From Metallosphaera sedula DSM 5348 (GTDB lineage: Archaea > Thermoproteota > Thermoprotei_A > Sulfolobales > Sulfolobaceae), in the NCBI RefSeq assembly GCF_000016605.1, contig NC_009440.1, positions 1,834,001 through 1,898,000 on the forward strand: DNA of 64,000 bases, written 5' to 3'. Shown here piece by piece: positions 10,074 through 19,579 of this stretch; the first letter of the stretch is position 1; every line of letters starts with the position of its first letter. The notes beneath the pieces were generated by a model. The model worked only from the letters and a program-made list of their open reading frames with translations, did not search any database and was not told where the DNA came from. The position numbers and the translations under genes are program-made.

Positions 10074-13000
10074 ATGCTAGGTATTTACCTCTTGGTAGCT
10101 TCACTCGTGCTCTCCTCCCTCGTGTTTTTCATCAAGGACAAGAAGTCCTCTACAACTCTCACGGGAATAGCGATAGCGCTCAACGGCTATTTCCTGTTCA
10201 GGAGGGGACTATTTGAGAACTTCTTCGTGGCCAAGACCATTGGCTCCTTTGGATTGACGGTGACGGATCTGAACTTCCCCTTCGTGATTACCATACTTGC
10301 GGTAACCCTGCTCACCATACCCTACTCCTTGAGGTATATGGAGGAAAGATTCCACGAACTTGGTTCAGGAAACTGGGGTCTTTTCTTCGGGCTCTACTCT
10401 CTGTTCTCCGTCTCAATGCTCTACACTGTGTTGTCCACTAACCTCTTAGAAATTTACATTTTCCTGGAGATAGCCCTCGTGACGTCCTTCCTCCTCATCA
10501 TGCTCTACGGATATGGAGACAGGAGGAGAATAAGCCTGCTTTACTTCATTTGGACCCACGTGGGTACGGTGCTTTTGCTCGCGTCGGTGATAGTGATAGG
10601 CCTAGAGACCGGTAGCATGGACGTTTACTCCGCGTTGAACGTGTTTCACGATTACTCTACCGTGGGGTACGCCGTTGCCATCTTCCTCCTTGCGGTTATA
10701 GGAATGATGGTGAAGGGAGCTCAGGCTGGAGTTAACGTGTGGTTACCATATGCCCACGGCGAGGCTCCAACTCCCATTTCCGTGTTACTTAGTCCCAACA
10801 TGGTGGGACTTGGCGTCTTCGTGGTTATCCTTTACTTCTACATGTTCCCCGGGATGTCGTTCCTTGCCCCAATCTTCGTGGGTTGGGCCTTACTCACCAT
10901 GATTTACGGTGGAATTAATGCGTTGGCTCAAAGGGACTTCAAGAGGTTCCTGGCGTACTCAAGCGTCTCGCAAATGGGTTACATGATGCTGGGGGCGGGA
11001 GTTGCGTTCCTGATGGGGTTACCCCTGACCTTAGTTTCGCTCCCACTTGGGATAATTGCCTCAGCGTTGATTTACGTATCCCACGGCTTCGGAAAGGCTC
11101 TCCTCTTCATGAGCGCTGGGGCTAACATAACTGAGGCCCACGAGAGGGATATAGAGAAGTTGGGAGGACTGTACCAGACCTCTCCCCTTCATACTACTCT
11201 TTCATTCCTGGGACTACTGAACATACTTGGTCTTCCTCCTACTGTAGGGCTTATCAGCGAAGTCCTTCTCCTGTTTGCGACTGGAGAACTGGTGCAGAAG
11301 GTGGGTATATCCTGGTTCTTGGTAGTCGTGGTGGCGTTGTTCATTGCAATTGGGCTCTCCTCAGCTTACGCCACCTATCTCTTTAAGAAGGTCTACGCTG
11401 GGAAACCCCAAAATCCAGTTTCGCTGGACAAGATAGCGGAGTATAGCGTACCCATGCTCATCTTGGCGGGGCTTAGCGTTGTCCTCTTCTTCTTCCCTCA
11501 AGTCAGTGTGGAGTCCCTAGTTAACTTTATCCAGTCCGTGTCAGGACAGGACATCTACCTACCGCTAATAGTTTTCCTTCCAGCTTTGGGTTCGCTTCTA
11601 GCCCTTATCACCACGTCCAAGTTAAGCAGAGATGTGAGGGGATGGATTGTTAACATCATGTTAGGTATTAGCATGATCCTAGCCTGGTTAAACCTTGGGT
11701 CCACCTTGCTGGTTAATAGGACCTTCTTCGTTCCATCACAATTTTACACCATGTTTGGTTACCTTTCCTTTAGCTCCTCACTCCTTCAGTCAATACTGGC
11801 AGTTTTCGTGTCTACTCTGTCGTTCTTCATTGGTATTTACAGTGTCGGATACATGAGAGAGGATAACGTGTTAAGGAGATATTGGGGGTTCTTCGGATTC
11901 TTCGTGAGCTCCATGCTCGCTGTGGTTCTTTCCAATAATATTCTCCTCTTCATGGCCGGTTGGGAGGGTACTAGTCTTGCGTCCTACGGTCTAATTAGTT
12001 ACTGGCTTGATGACAACGAGAAGAACGTGGTAGGTGATAAGGGTAGGTTTGTGTTCAACATGGAGTTCCTTTCGAAGCCTACAACCTCTGGAATCAGGGC
12101 AATGATATTCACGAGGGTAGGCGATGTGGGCCTCCTACTTGGCCTTGGGTATCTGGTGTATTTAACCTCGACCTCCACGCTCACTGGATCCACCATGCTC
12201 TTTACGCAAGTTGGATCCCTGCCAGGTGTTTTCCAGGTACTCGGTGAGATGGCGACCCTCCCCTTCGGGTTGACTATGCTGATTCTACTTTTCCTGGGAG
12301 GCCTCTCAAAGAGCGCCCAGTTCCCCTTCACTCAATGGTTGGTGACAGCCATGACAGGTCCAACGCCTGTTAGTGCCTTAATCCACGCGGCCACCATGGT
12401 CAATCTAGGGGCGATGTTCACATTCCTTACCTATCCTTACCTTGCGTTCCAAGCTAACAGTCAAGACGTGGGAACTCTTCTCACTTTCTTCTCGGTAATG
12501 GCAGGGATTTCCCTGTTCACAGCCCTTTACACCAGCCTCAATGCCCTGGTGTCAAACGAGCAGAAAGTAGTTCTAGCCAACTCAACTGCGGATCAGATAT
12601 CACTCATGATTTTCGCGTCCTCCATGGGAGGTGTGCTAGCCATCCTGGATGGTAACCTCATTCTCCTGTTCTCTGGGATAGCAATTGGGTTAATCCAGAT
12701 GATAGCTCATGGTATCTACAAGGCAAGCCTGTTCATGAACGCTGGTAGCGTGATCCATTACACGGAATCGAGATACATGGGCACGGTATCAGGACTATAC
12801 AGGGAATTAAAGTGGGTCTTTATTCTTCAGCTAATAGCTGCCCTCAACCTCGCTAACGTGCCTCCTCTAGTGGGTTTCTGGGCTCACTCCTATATCTCAA
12901 CCCTAACCTCGGCAAGCGCTCCGCTAAACACGTTCTATCTCTTCCTGGAGTTTCTGGGAGCAATATATATTGTAAGGTACGTGATGAAAACCTTCCTGTG

Positions 13001-13532
13001 GAAGGGAGAGACCCACGAAGAGGAGAAGGGACATGTTTACCCAGAGATGCTTATATCTCCCACTATCCTAGTGCTGGCGTCTATTGGCTTGGGTGCTTCA
13101 ATCTCCCTCCTATCAGGGTTTATGGCATCTCACTTCTTCGCGGTAGGATTTGGCTTCGATTTTGTAGAGTTGGGACTTTCCCTTGTCGGTATAGTCATCG
13201 CGGTCGCGTTGTATCTTTCACCTAGGGACTTTGCCAGATATGCGGGATTAAGGCCTCTCATTAACTTCCTCTACTATGGATGGTACATCTACCCTGCCCT
13301 AGATAGGTTGGGCGTCTCGTTGTACAGGGGTGCATTGGCCACATATAGGGCCCTCGAGTATGGAACAATCGACATGGGACTTAATGTGAAGCTTCCGTCA
13401 GTCCTGATATCTGCTGGCAACAAGTACTTCAAGGACATTCAGACTGGGTTACTCAGGGATTACGTCGGACTTTACGTGGGTGGGTTGATCCTCTTGATGG
13501 TCATAGTCCTACTTGTGTTCGGGGTGATCTAA
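10074..13532 (+). CDS. nuoL: Fused NuoM-like plus NuoL-like antiporter subunit
   Basis: The 1152-residue protein equals the sum of typical NuoM (about 490) and NuoL (about 650). Residues 1 to about 485 form a first antiporter-like domain, with [20 protein letters not shown] (proton-channel lysine and the HxExPT loop) and a later [14 protein letters not shown] block. From about residue 490 a second unit starts again with [13 protein letters not shown]. It contains [15 protein letters not shown], then [20 protein letters not shown] and ALIHAATMV, which are NuoL hallmarks, and it ends in a long amphipathic tail region. Thus two of the three proton-pumping modules sit on one polypeptide. No frameshift is seen. 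It overlaps nuoN by one base (TAATG). Confidence 0.9.
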   Translation: MLGIYLLVASLVLSSLVFFIKDKKSSTTLTGIAIALNGYFLFRRGLFENFFVAKTIGSFGLTVTDLNFPFVITILAVTLLTIPYSLRYMEERFHELGSGNWGLFFGLYSLFSVSMLYTVLSTNLLEIYIFLEIALVTSFLLIMLYGYGDRRRISLLYFIWTHVGTVLLLASVIVIGLETGSMDVYSALNVFHDYSTVGYAVAIFLLAVIGMMVKGAQAGVNVWLPYAHGEAPTPISVLLSPNMVGLGVFVVILYFYMFPGMSFLAPIFVGWALLTMIYGGINALAQRDFKRFLAYSSVSQMGYMMLGAGVAFLMGLPLTLVSLPLGIIASALIYVSHGFGKALLFMSAGANITEAHERDIEKLGGLYQTSPLHTTLSFLGLLNILGLPPTVGLISEVLLLFATGELVQKVGISWFLVVVVALFIAIGLSSAYATYLFKKVYAGKPQNPVSLDKIAEYSVPMLILAGLSVVLFFFPQVSVESLVNFIQSVSGQDIYLPLIVFLPALGSLLALITTSKLSRDVRGWIVNIMLGISMILAWLNLGSTLLVNRTFFVPSQFYTMFGYLSFSSSLLQSILAVFVSTLSFFIGIYSVGYMREDNVLRRYWGFFGFFVSSMLAVVLSNNILLFMAGWEGTSLASYGLISYWLDDNEKNVVGDKGRFVFNMEFLSKPTTSGIRAMIFTRVGDVGLLLGLGYLVYLTSTSTLTGSTMLFTQVGSLPGVFQVLGEMATLPFGLTMLILLFLGGLSKSAQFPFTQWLVTAMTGPTPVSALIHAATMVNLGAMFTFLTYPYLAFQANSQDVGTLLTFFSVMAGISLFTALYTSLNALVSNEQKVVLANSTADQISLMIFASSMGGVLAILDGNLILLFSGIAIGLIQMIAHGIYKASLFMNAGSVIHYTESRYMGTVSGLYRELKWVFILQLIAALNLANVPPLVGFWAHSYISTLTSASAPLNTFYLFLEFLGAIYIVRYVMKTFLWKGETHEEEKGHVYPEMLISPTILVLASIGLGASISLLSGFMASHFFAVGFGFDFVELGLSLVGIVIAVALYLSPRDFARYAGLRPLINFLYYGWYIYPALDRLGVSLYRGALATYRALEYGTIDMGLNVKLPSVLISAGNKYFKDIQTGLLRDYVGLYVGGLILLMVIVLLVFGVI

Positions 13533-14923
13533 TGAACCTACTTCTTTACCTTCCTGTTGTAATCCCCTCTATCCTTATCCTTTTCTCCTCCCTAACTGTG
13601 CTCTTCATGGACAAGGATGACAGGGGATATCAAGCTTCCGTGGGTCTCACTGCTGGGACTCTCCTTGTATCATTGGCTATCCTTGGCATATCCCTAGTTC
13701 TAAAGTTGTATGGCTACTCAATATTCACAGGATCCCTATACCTAGACGTTCCTGGCTATCTTCTTTCCATCGTGACCCTGGTCGGCACGCTAATAGCCCT
13801 AGCAGGGTTAGGAGGGCATATGAGGGACTGGAAAACTAGATCTTCCATGTTATCCCTCATGATGCTTACTGACCTTGGCGTAATCTACATGTCCTTCGCC
13901 TATGACGTACTCATAATACTTACGGGATGGGCAATCTCCTCGGCTGCAACTTACGCCATAACTATGTTGAGAAAGGACAGGAAGTCCGTGGATGCAGGAA
14001 TAAAATACCTGATCCTAGGACTAGTTTCCTCCTCATTCATGATACTAGGTTTCGCAGCTTATGTTGTGGCAACGGGAACATTGTCACTCGCCTATTCCTC
14101 GTTGAGTTACCCAGACCTCCTAGTTCTGGGCATAGCACTTCTTTCAATGTCATTCCTATTCAAGATCGGAGCCTTCCCCTTCCAGGGCTGGTTACCCGAC
14201 GTTTATACCATGGCTGATAGGGGCTCGATCTCCTTCGTGTCCAGTGTAGGGAAACTCGTGGGCATAGTTCCACTTCTCAGGATACTCACGTTAGGTGACC
14301 CGAGCTATGAGGAGGAAATAGCTGTGATCGCGTTATTTGTAACCATCTCAATCCTTAGTATGATCGTGGGTAACATTGTAGCGTACTCTAGGAGCGACGT
14401 AGCCTCAATTCTGTCCTTCAGTAGTATTGCCCAGGTTGGGTTCATTCTCATTGGTTTCGCCGTGATCCAGGTCAACACGGCGTTGGCTGAGGCTGGAATA
14501 TTTACCCAAATACTTGCATATGTAATTGCGCAGGCAGGTTTGTTCAACTTCCTTGGTCACCTTGAGAAGCTCACTGGTACCACCAACTTAGAGGGACTTA
14601 GGGGGTTAGCCAAGGGAGATAGGGCATTGGCTGCTTCCTCCTCTATACTTCTCTTGAGTTTACTTGGAATCCCACCAATCCTTGGCTTCTGGGGGAAACT
14701 CTTCCTGTTCGAGTCCGCCTACTCTCTCCCATGGCTAGTGGTCATCGCCGTGATCAACAGCGCAGCTTCCGCAGGTTACTATATACCTGTCATTAGGGAG
14801 ATGTTCAGGGAAGGATCTGTGAAGGTTGTGAAATCGGGCGAGAGGGACAGTGTTATAATTGCTGCAGTTCTGAGTATTGTAGTGGGAATATTGGCTCCCC
14901 TGGTGTTGGTGGTGTTCGGTTGA
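13532..14923 (+). CDS. nuoN: NADH:quinone oxidoreductase-like subunit N
   Basis: The 463-residue product has about 13-14 hydrophobic segments and the antiporter-family signature. This includes the channel lysine motif [22 protein letters not shown] and the [16 protein letters not shown] block. It forms the third proton-translocating antiporter-like module, besides the two in the preceding fused protein. It is the last nuo gene; its stop TGA overlaps the TTG start of the next gene (TTGA), so the lipid gene ino1 is probably in the same transcript. Confidence 0.9.
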   Translation: MNLLLYLPVVIPSILILFSSLTVLFMDKDDRGYQASVGLTAGTLLVSLAILGISLVLKLYGYSIFTGSLYLDVPGYLLSIVTLVGTLIALAGLGGHMRDWKTRSSMLSLMMLTDLGVIYMSFAYDVLIILTGWAISSAATYAITMLRKDRKSVDAGIKYLILGLVSSSFMILGFAAYVVATGTLSLAYSSLSYPDLLVLGIALLSMSFLFKIGAFPFQGWLPDVYTMADRGSISFVSSVGKLVGIVPLLRILTLGDPSYEEEIAVIALFVTISILSMIVGNIVAYSRSDVASILSFSSIAQVGFILIGFAVIQVNTALAEAGIFTQILAYVIAQAGLFNFLGHLEKLTGTTNLEGLRGLAKGDRALAASSSILLLSLLGIPPILGFWGKLFLFESAYSLPWLVVIAVINSAASAGYYIPVIREMFREGSVKVVKSGERDSVIIAAVLSIVVGILAPLVLVVFG

Positions 14924-15945
14924 TAAGAGTTGGCATAGTGGGCGTAGGAAACGTTGCTTCCTCCCTTGTTCAGGGCGTGGAATACGTTAAGCAAGGAGGA
15001 CGCGTGCCAGGAATACTTGACCTAGAGTATAGGCCAGAGGAAATTGATATTGTTACTGCCTTTGACATTGATGCGAGAAAAGTGGGTAAGAAGCTGTCCC
15101 AGGCTATCTTTGAGAAACCTAACGTCGTGGAAAAGTACGTGGATGTGAGGTCTGACGTTGTCGTGCTTAGGGGACCTACCCTGGACGGGACTGAGGGAAT
15201 ACTGGGTAAGGTGATTGAGGAGTCCAAGGAGAGGCCAGTGGACGTTAAATCCGTTCTCAGGGAGAACAAGGTAGACGTGGTTGTTAACCTTCTTCCCACG
15301 GGGGTTGAGAGGGCGAGCGAGTACTACGCAGTTAACTCGCTGGAGGCAGGCTCTTCCCTAGTTAATGCCTCGCCTGCTCCTCTAGTGGAGAGGTTTGAGG
15401 AGAAGTTCAAATCCGCTGGTTTACCTCTCCTAGGTGACGACCTCATAAGCCAGATAGGTGGAACTGCTCTTCACGCAGGTATAATCAACTTCCTTACCGA
15501 GAGGGGGGTAAAGGTAACTAGGTCCTATCAGATTGATATCTCAGGAACCACTGAGACTCTCGTGACCCTAGAGGATTCCAGAAAGGAACTCAAGAAGAGG
15601 ATAAAGTCATCATACATCTCCAGCCAGCAAGATGGAGTTGAAGTGGTTGCTGGAACTTCCGACTACGTAGAATTTCTAGGGGATAGAAGGGTAAGTTACA
15701 TGGTGATAGAGGGAGAATATGCCCTAGGTGCTAAGGTAAGGATTGACGTTTCCATGAAGAGCTTGGATGGGCCTAACGCTGTGGCACCTCTCCTCGACCT
15801 GATTAGGCTCGCAAAGCTGTTGAAGGATAGGGGTATAGGTGGATCTCCTCCTCAGATATGCTCCCATTACTTTAAGGGGTACCACGGAAAAGTAGGTGGA
15901 GATACTAGGGCTAGTCTCATCAATTTCATTCAAGCCCTGAAGTGA
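14920..15945 (+). CDS. ino1: myo-Inositol-1-phosphate synthase
   Basis: The 341-residue enzyme converts glucose-6-phosphate to L-myo-inositol-1-phosphate with NAD. The N-terminal NAD motif [15 protein letters not shown] and the later [17 protein letters not shown] and [17 protein letters not shown] blocks are characteristic of archaeal Ino1. The product feeds archaetidylinositol phosphate synthesis, and a candidate CDP-alcohol transferase for that step is at 23589-24164. The start is TTG, coupled to the nuoN stop. Its stop codon lies inside the C box of a predicted C/D RNA. Confidence 0.9.
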   Translation: MIRVGIVGVGNVASSLVQGVEYVKQGGRVPGILDLEYRPEEIDIVTAFDIDARKVGKKLSQAIFEKPNVVEKYVDVRSDVVVLRGPTLDGTEGILGKVIEESKERPVDVKSVLRENKVDVVVNLLPTGVERASEYYAVNSLEAGSSLVNASPAPLVERFEEKFKSAGLPLLGDDLISQIGGTALHAGIINFLTERGVKVTRSYQIDISGTTETLVTLEDSRKELKKRIKSSYISSQQDGVEVVAGTSDYVEFLGDRRVSYMVIEGEYALGAKVRIDVSMKSLDGPNAVAPLLDLIRLAKLLKDRGIGGSPPQICSHYFKGYHGKVGGDTRASLINFIQALK

Positions 15946-15996
15946 TGAGTGAACCCCGGCCTGATATGTGATGGTTTCCGTGTGAGGTCTGATCTC
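15938..15996 (+). ncRNA. C/D-box guide RNA overlapping the ino1 stop codon
   Basis: The segment shows the complete archaeal C/D layout in order. C box GTGATGA is at 15942-15948, followed by a 12-nt guide (15949-15960). D' box CTGA is at 15961-15964, then a 3-nt spacer, then C' box GTGATGG (one mismatch) at 15968-15974. A 14-nt guide (15975-15988) and D box CTGA at 15989-15992 complete it. Guide lengths and the short D'-C' spacer are typical. By the N+5 rule the second guide would direct 2'-O-methylation of a C within a target complementary to 15975-15988. I could not assign the rRNA or tRNA target. The ino1 stop TGA (15943-15945) is part of the C box. Confidence 0.75.
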
Positions 15997-16070
15997 GCCT
16001 CTACGCTCTAGAGAGACAAGAGCTTTTTCTTTCACGACGTTCAAGATAAGAAAAAAAGATTTGGGTAAAT

Positions 16071-16080
16071 CCTTTTTAAG
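16071..16080 (+). promoter_or_regulatory. TATA box of the exported-protein gene
   Basis: CCTTTTTAAG is centred about 35 nt before the ATG at 16110, leaving a short 5' leader of roughly 10 nt. Confidence 0.45.
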
Positions 16081-16109
16081 CCTTTTCAAGACGTGCAGTT
16101 AGATGTAAG

Positions 16110-18377
16110 ATGGATGGTAAAATTGTAGGATTTTCCGTAGCTATAATAGTTCTTCTCGTTGCGTCAGTAGTCGGTTTTTATGAGTACTCAACGGCTTCAG
16201 GGTCTCTAACATCTCTTCAAAGCACTGTTAGTGAGCAGAATAAAACTATATCCACACTCTCCTCTCAGATAGCTTCCCTTAACTCATCCCTACAGACTTA
16301 CAAGACTCAGCTAACTGCTGCAGAGCAAAATGCCTCTAAGTATGATAACCTCTACATGATGTACCTCTCTATGTTTAATCAGGCCGAGAGCAATTACACC
16401 ATGCTCAAACAGATGTACCAGCAACTATTGTCTAAAGTGAGCACTGGAGGCGCATCATACAAGGAGGGGGCAGCCCTAAACACTGCATTCAAGTTCTGGG
16501 ATGGAATAGCCATTGAGAGTTTTGCAGATGTAACTCCATACCTTGCTACGAATTTCACTGCAAACGTGATGGGAGCACCCTTCCCAGGAACCTACACTTA
16601 TAGTTCCTTCAATCTCACTTGGTTAGGCTCATTCTTTAGTAACTACGAGACTGTTTACTTCTACACTACAGCTCTTCCCACCATCACCGCAATGAACAAT
16701 AACACCTATCAGGTCAGCACCGTGATACAGTACTTCGTTGCACCCACCAACGACCCAATCTACCTGCAGGTATTCAATGCTTCCATTACCCTTACAGTCC
16801 AGTACATACAAGGTACTCCTCTAATCACCAAGATGACCTGGGTTGGAAACGAGGTGCCTCCCTCTACCGTGATAGCAGGCTATCCCTCTCAGCACGCGTT
16901 AGCACAGTGGACAGCTCTCTCCGAGGTCTTATCCGAGATTAACGGTTTGGGAGCTGAGTTCCCAGGTCAAGTTACGGGACAATACTTCTCACCTAGTGCT
17001 ACCCTCACCATAACTGGGCAGTTGCCTCCAGGTCTCAAGAACGGCACCTATTCTGGCCTCTCCTCCATAGAGAACTTCTTTAACACGTGGGATAGCTACT
17101 CTATCTTCGTTATGGAGTACTCCCAGAACCTCTTGCCCAATGGCACAGCCATCCCACTGCAGGTGCACGTGGTACTAAACGCTACTAACCCAGGAATGGC
17201 AGAGGTCATAGCCAACGATACTCCATTCATGCTCTTCGTGAACCAGGGACAGCCAGGGTTCCCAGGGATATACGACATCCACGTGAACATGGTGTCCTAC
17301 CTCATGTACAATTCAACAGCCGGAGAGTGGCAGATAGTAAAACAGACCTGGTCCGTGACCCAAGTGCCCTCAATGAGTGACACCGTGTATTATAACCTCA
17401 ATACTCCCACGTTTAACGTGATTGGAGAGCAGACAGTTACAGTAAACGCTACGCAAGGAGCAATTCTCAAGGTAGGACCTGTGATGACCATAGTTAAGCC
17501 AGGAACTTATGCACTACTTCCTAATGGGAGCATGGCGAGCATCTATAACTTCTCGTTAATTCTCCTGAGCACTCAGGCAGTTCTGCCTCCAGCACCAGAT
17601 TACACTAACTTGACCCCAACTTATGCCTTCGCCTTCGCAATTAACGGGCACATATCTCCAGCCTACTCCCTTGTGAATAGCACAAAGGGACCTGATGCGG
17701 CAATAACTGTGGTTTATGCACCCAACACCTGGACGAGTTGGACTTGGTTCGGCGGTACTTTCAACGGAACCACGTACGTTGGCGGGTCTTACAAGTTTGC
17801 AGACCACTGGATTTACGGAAACGGAGTAATGGTGAACACGCAGTTCTTCAAGCCCGTGATATGGATATTTGAGGCTGGAAAGACGCCTCAAGGACCTGTT
17901 GCATCCCAGTCCAGTGTGAGAGTATCGACGGCATATGGCCTAACACCAATAAACGCTTACACTGAGGTAATTAACTCTCAGCAGGGAGGCGTAATAGTGG
18001 CAGGGAATATTATCACCGTGGTGCAACCCGGTACCACAATAAGTACTCCCGTGGGACAGCTTGACAACTACAACTTCTCAGTGGTGTTCTACGATCCTCA
18101 GAACGTTACTTCACCTGCGCCCGGACAAGTACCTTCTCTAGTATTCGCATATGCTGTGAACGGTAATGTTACGTTCTCGTATACAGCATCGAAGCCCTTC
18201 ATAACAATCATTACCACTCCAAGCATGGAAGCTCAAATGTGGACCTGGGGAGTTACCAAGAACGGAACCTATGGCTACATATTCCATGATCCATTGCTGG
18301 TTGGCAATGGAACGGTTGTTAATCTGTCCTTCGTAAAGCCAGTGCCTTGGGTGTTGACTTTGCCAGAGTTGATGTAA
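16110..18377 (+). CDS. Large exported, membrane-anchored protein with coiled coil and duplicated domains
   Basis: The 755-residue protein begins with one hydrophobic helix (about residues 5-24: IVGFSVAIIVLLVASVVGFY) that should act as signal anchor. A coiled-coil stretch rich in S, T, Q and L follows (about 30-105). Two related segments (about 120-245 and 260-415), each with a G-T-Y...FF...W pattern, look like NTF2/SnoaL-like cone folds. Two beta-rich tandem repeats then follow (about 440-600 and 620-755), each with a TQGxxLxxGxxxTVxxPGT-like start and a central FAxAxNG block. N-glycosylation sequons (N-x-S/T) are very common, as in Sulfolobales surface proteins. The function is unknown; it is unlike SlaA and SlaB as I know them. 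The domain assignments are inference from patterns. Confidence 0.7.
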   Translation: MDGKIVGFSVAIIVLLVASVVGFYEYSTASGSLTSLQSTVSEQNKTISTLSSQIASLNSSLQTYKTQLTAAEQNASKYDNLYMMYLSMFNQAESNYTMLKQMYQQLLSKVSTGGASYKEGAALNTAFKFWDGIAIESFADVTPYLATNFTANVMGAPFPGTYTYSSFNLTWLGSFFSNYETVYFYTTALPTITAMNNNTYQVSTVIQYFVAPTNDPIYLQVFNASITLTVQYIQGTPLITKMTWVGNEVPPSTVIAGYPSQHALAQWTALSEVLSEINGLGAEFPGQVTGQYFSPSATLTITGQLPPGLKNGTYSGLSSIENFFNTWDSYSIFVMEYSQNLLPNGTAIPLQVHVVLNATNPGMAEVIANDTPFMLFVNQGQPGFPGIYDIHVNMVSYLMYNSTAGEWQIVKQTWSVTQVPSMSDTVYYNLNTPTFNVIGEQTVTVNATQGAILKVGPVMTIVKPGTYALLPNGSMASIYNFSLILLSTQAVLPPAPDYTNLTPTYAFAFAINGHISPAYSLVNSTKGPDAAITVVYAPNTWTSWTWFGGTFNGTTYVGGSYKFADHWIYGNGVMVNTQFFKPVIWIFEAGKTPQGPVASQSSVRVSTAYGLTPINAYTEVINSQQGGVIVAGNIITVVQPGTTISTPVGQLDNYNFSVVFYDPQNVTSPAPGQVPSLVFAYAVNGNVTFSYTASKPFITIITTPSMEAQMWTWGVTKNGTYGYIFHDPLLVGNGTVVNLSFVKPVPWVLTLPELM

Positions 18378-18440
18378 CTTAGCTATAAGTTCGTCACGTA
18401 GGCCAGACTATTCCCGCTAGACATAGACAAATAATGTAAA

Positions 18441-18465
18441 GGCATTTTTATATTGTATTTTTCCG
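18441..18465 (+). terminator. T-rich probable termination region
   Basis: About 65-90 nt after the exported-protein stop come two T-rich runs (ATTTTTAT and TATTTTTCC), the usual form of crenarchaeal intrinsic termination. No hairpin is evident. Confidence 0.35.
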
Positions 18466-18600
18466 TATATTTACATGATTATTTTATTTTGTGTCATAGT
18501 TCATCGCGTTGAAATGAATAATCTTATCTCTGATACACTACATTCTTAAATAATTTGTATTTTATTAACACTATCTGGAAAATTTTAGAATTGTAAGCCT

Positions 18601-19071
18601 TTATAGATGTCTTGATACCCTCTCCTTCCAAATGATATCATCGAGATTTCTTATAGACTTGAACCTTTTACTTAACGAGTTTACTATCATTTTTTCCCTT
18701 TCCCCTTCATAGTCAAATTCGACATTAATTGAGGAAGCTGTTCTAGTTATGGTGATCTTGCCATTACCCTTTGGCGGGGTTGGTTTGAAAGACCTATCTA
18801 GTTCCTTCCCAGGAGGCAACTTGACCAGTCCTGGAGCCACGTTAAGAACGTATATAACGCCTGTATTTGAAATATATCTAGTTACTTTGGCCTCTATGTC
18901 CACGAGTGAAAAGAGAGACGTTAGTTCCCCATAAACAAAGAAAGTGTTTTGATTCTCGAAGTCCATAATCTTGAACTGTAGAAGAGTCTCGAAGAAGAAC
19001 TTTGGGTCAGAGAATAGAGATAGTATTACGTTGGGTTCATGTTTGCTAGATATCTGAATCGATATTTTCAT
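18601..19071 (-). CDS. Small SRPBCC-like protein, possibly DUF3211
   Basis: The 156-residue protein begins MKISIQISSKHEPNVILSLF and continues with SDPKFFFETLLQFKI. This beta-strand then helix start, followed by alternating beta-strands and a C-terminal helix (residues about 120-150), resembles START/SRPBCC ligand-binding folds. Sulfolobales have a family of this size called DUF3211, and I think this is a member, from pattern only. The function is unknown. It converges with the large exported protein. Its upstream region is A/T-rich, with TTTAAAA-like elements just before the ATG. Confidence 0.5.
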   Translation of the reverse strand: MKISIQISSKHEPNVILSLFSDPKFFFETLLQFKIMDFENQNTFFVYGELTSLFSLVDIEAKVTRYISNTGVIYVLNVAPGLVKLPPGKELDRSFKPTPPKGNGKITITRTASSINVEFDYEGEREKMIVNSLSKRFKSIRNLDDIIWKERVSRHL

Positions 19072-19279
19072 AAGAATGAGTCATAAAGTAATGTTTTAAA
19101 TTTTTCTTTATTGGATCAAGAAAGTATACTAAGCAGGATGGAATTACTGGAAGTCTAGATTTGCAACTATTATTAAGTCGACAAAGAGAATTAAACTCTG
19201 GGATGCCTGATACGTTTAGGATAATCAGGGATTGAGTCGTGAAAATGAGGAACATTCATGGCAATCCTTAGAGCGTATA

Positions 19280-19292
19280 GTAAACTTTTATC
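19280..19292 (+). promoter_or_regulatory. Probable promoter of tRNA-Arg
   Basis: GTAAACTTTTATC is the only clear TATA-like element upstream of the tRNA. Its position predicts a precursor with a 5' leader of about 25-30 nt to be removed by RNase P. Confidence 0.4.
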
Positions 19293-19339
19293 TTGGGGAG
19301 AGAGATGAGGATGTAGGGTAAGACCCCAGATTAGGAATT

Positions 19340-19414
19340 GGACCCGTGGCTCAGCCAGGACAGAGCGAAGGCCTGCGGAGCCTTAGGTCCCGGGTTCAAA
19401 TCCCGGCGGGTCCG
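19340..19414 (+). tRNA. tRNA-Arg (anticodon GCG)
   Basis: The sequence folds into a complete cloverleaf. The acceptor stem GGACCCG pairs with CGGGTCC and the discriminator is G. The D stem is GCTC/GAGC, and the anticodon stem AAGGC/GCCTT has loop CTGCGGA. A five-base variable region and T stem CCGGG/CCCGG with loop TTCAAAT complete it. The anticodon GCG is at 19375-19377 and reads CGC and CGU (arginine). The 7-nt anticodon loop shows no intron. CCA is not encoded. Confidence 0.95.
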
Positions 19415-19555
19415 CCTATTCCGTAGCGAGATATTGTCCTAGCTTCTCACACGAATTCACGGACGGCTACTCAACTTCCCATGGTCCCACAAAGGGCTAA
19501 GGGTGGAATACCTTGATTTGAACTTTACCTATTTCTCATTTTCTGAACACCTCAA

Positions 19556-19565
19556 AGGTTTAAAG
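19556..19565 (+). promoter_or_regulatory. TATA box of polB1
   Basis: AGGTTTAAAG is centred about 26-28 nt before position 19588. This supports leaderless translation from the second ATG at 19589 (MARQLTL...) rather than the first at 19580. Confidence 0.45.
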
Positions 19566-19579
19566 AAGTTTAAGCCAAT

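Noticed and set aside
12998..13225. 75-codon plus-strand frame inside the fused NuoM-NuoL gene
   Set aside because: It is an alternate-frame shadow of a long conserved coding region, with arginine-rich sequence typical of such shadows.
19046..19255. 69-codon minus-strand frame upstream of the SRPBCC-like gene
   Set aside because: It lies in an A/T-rich intergenic stretch, has no family-like pattern and overlaps the start of the better supported gene at 18601-19071.
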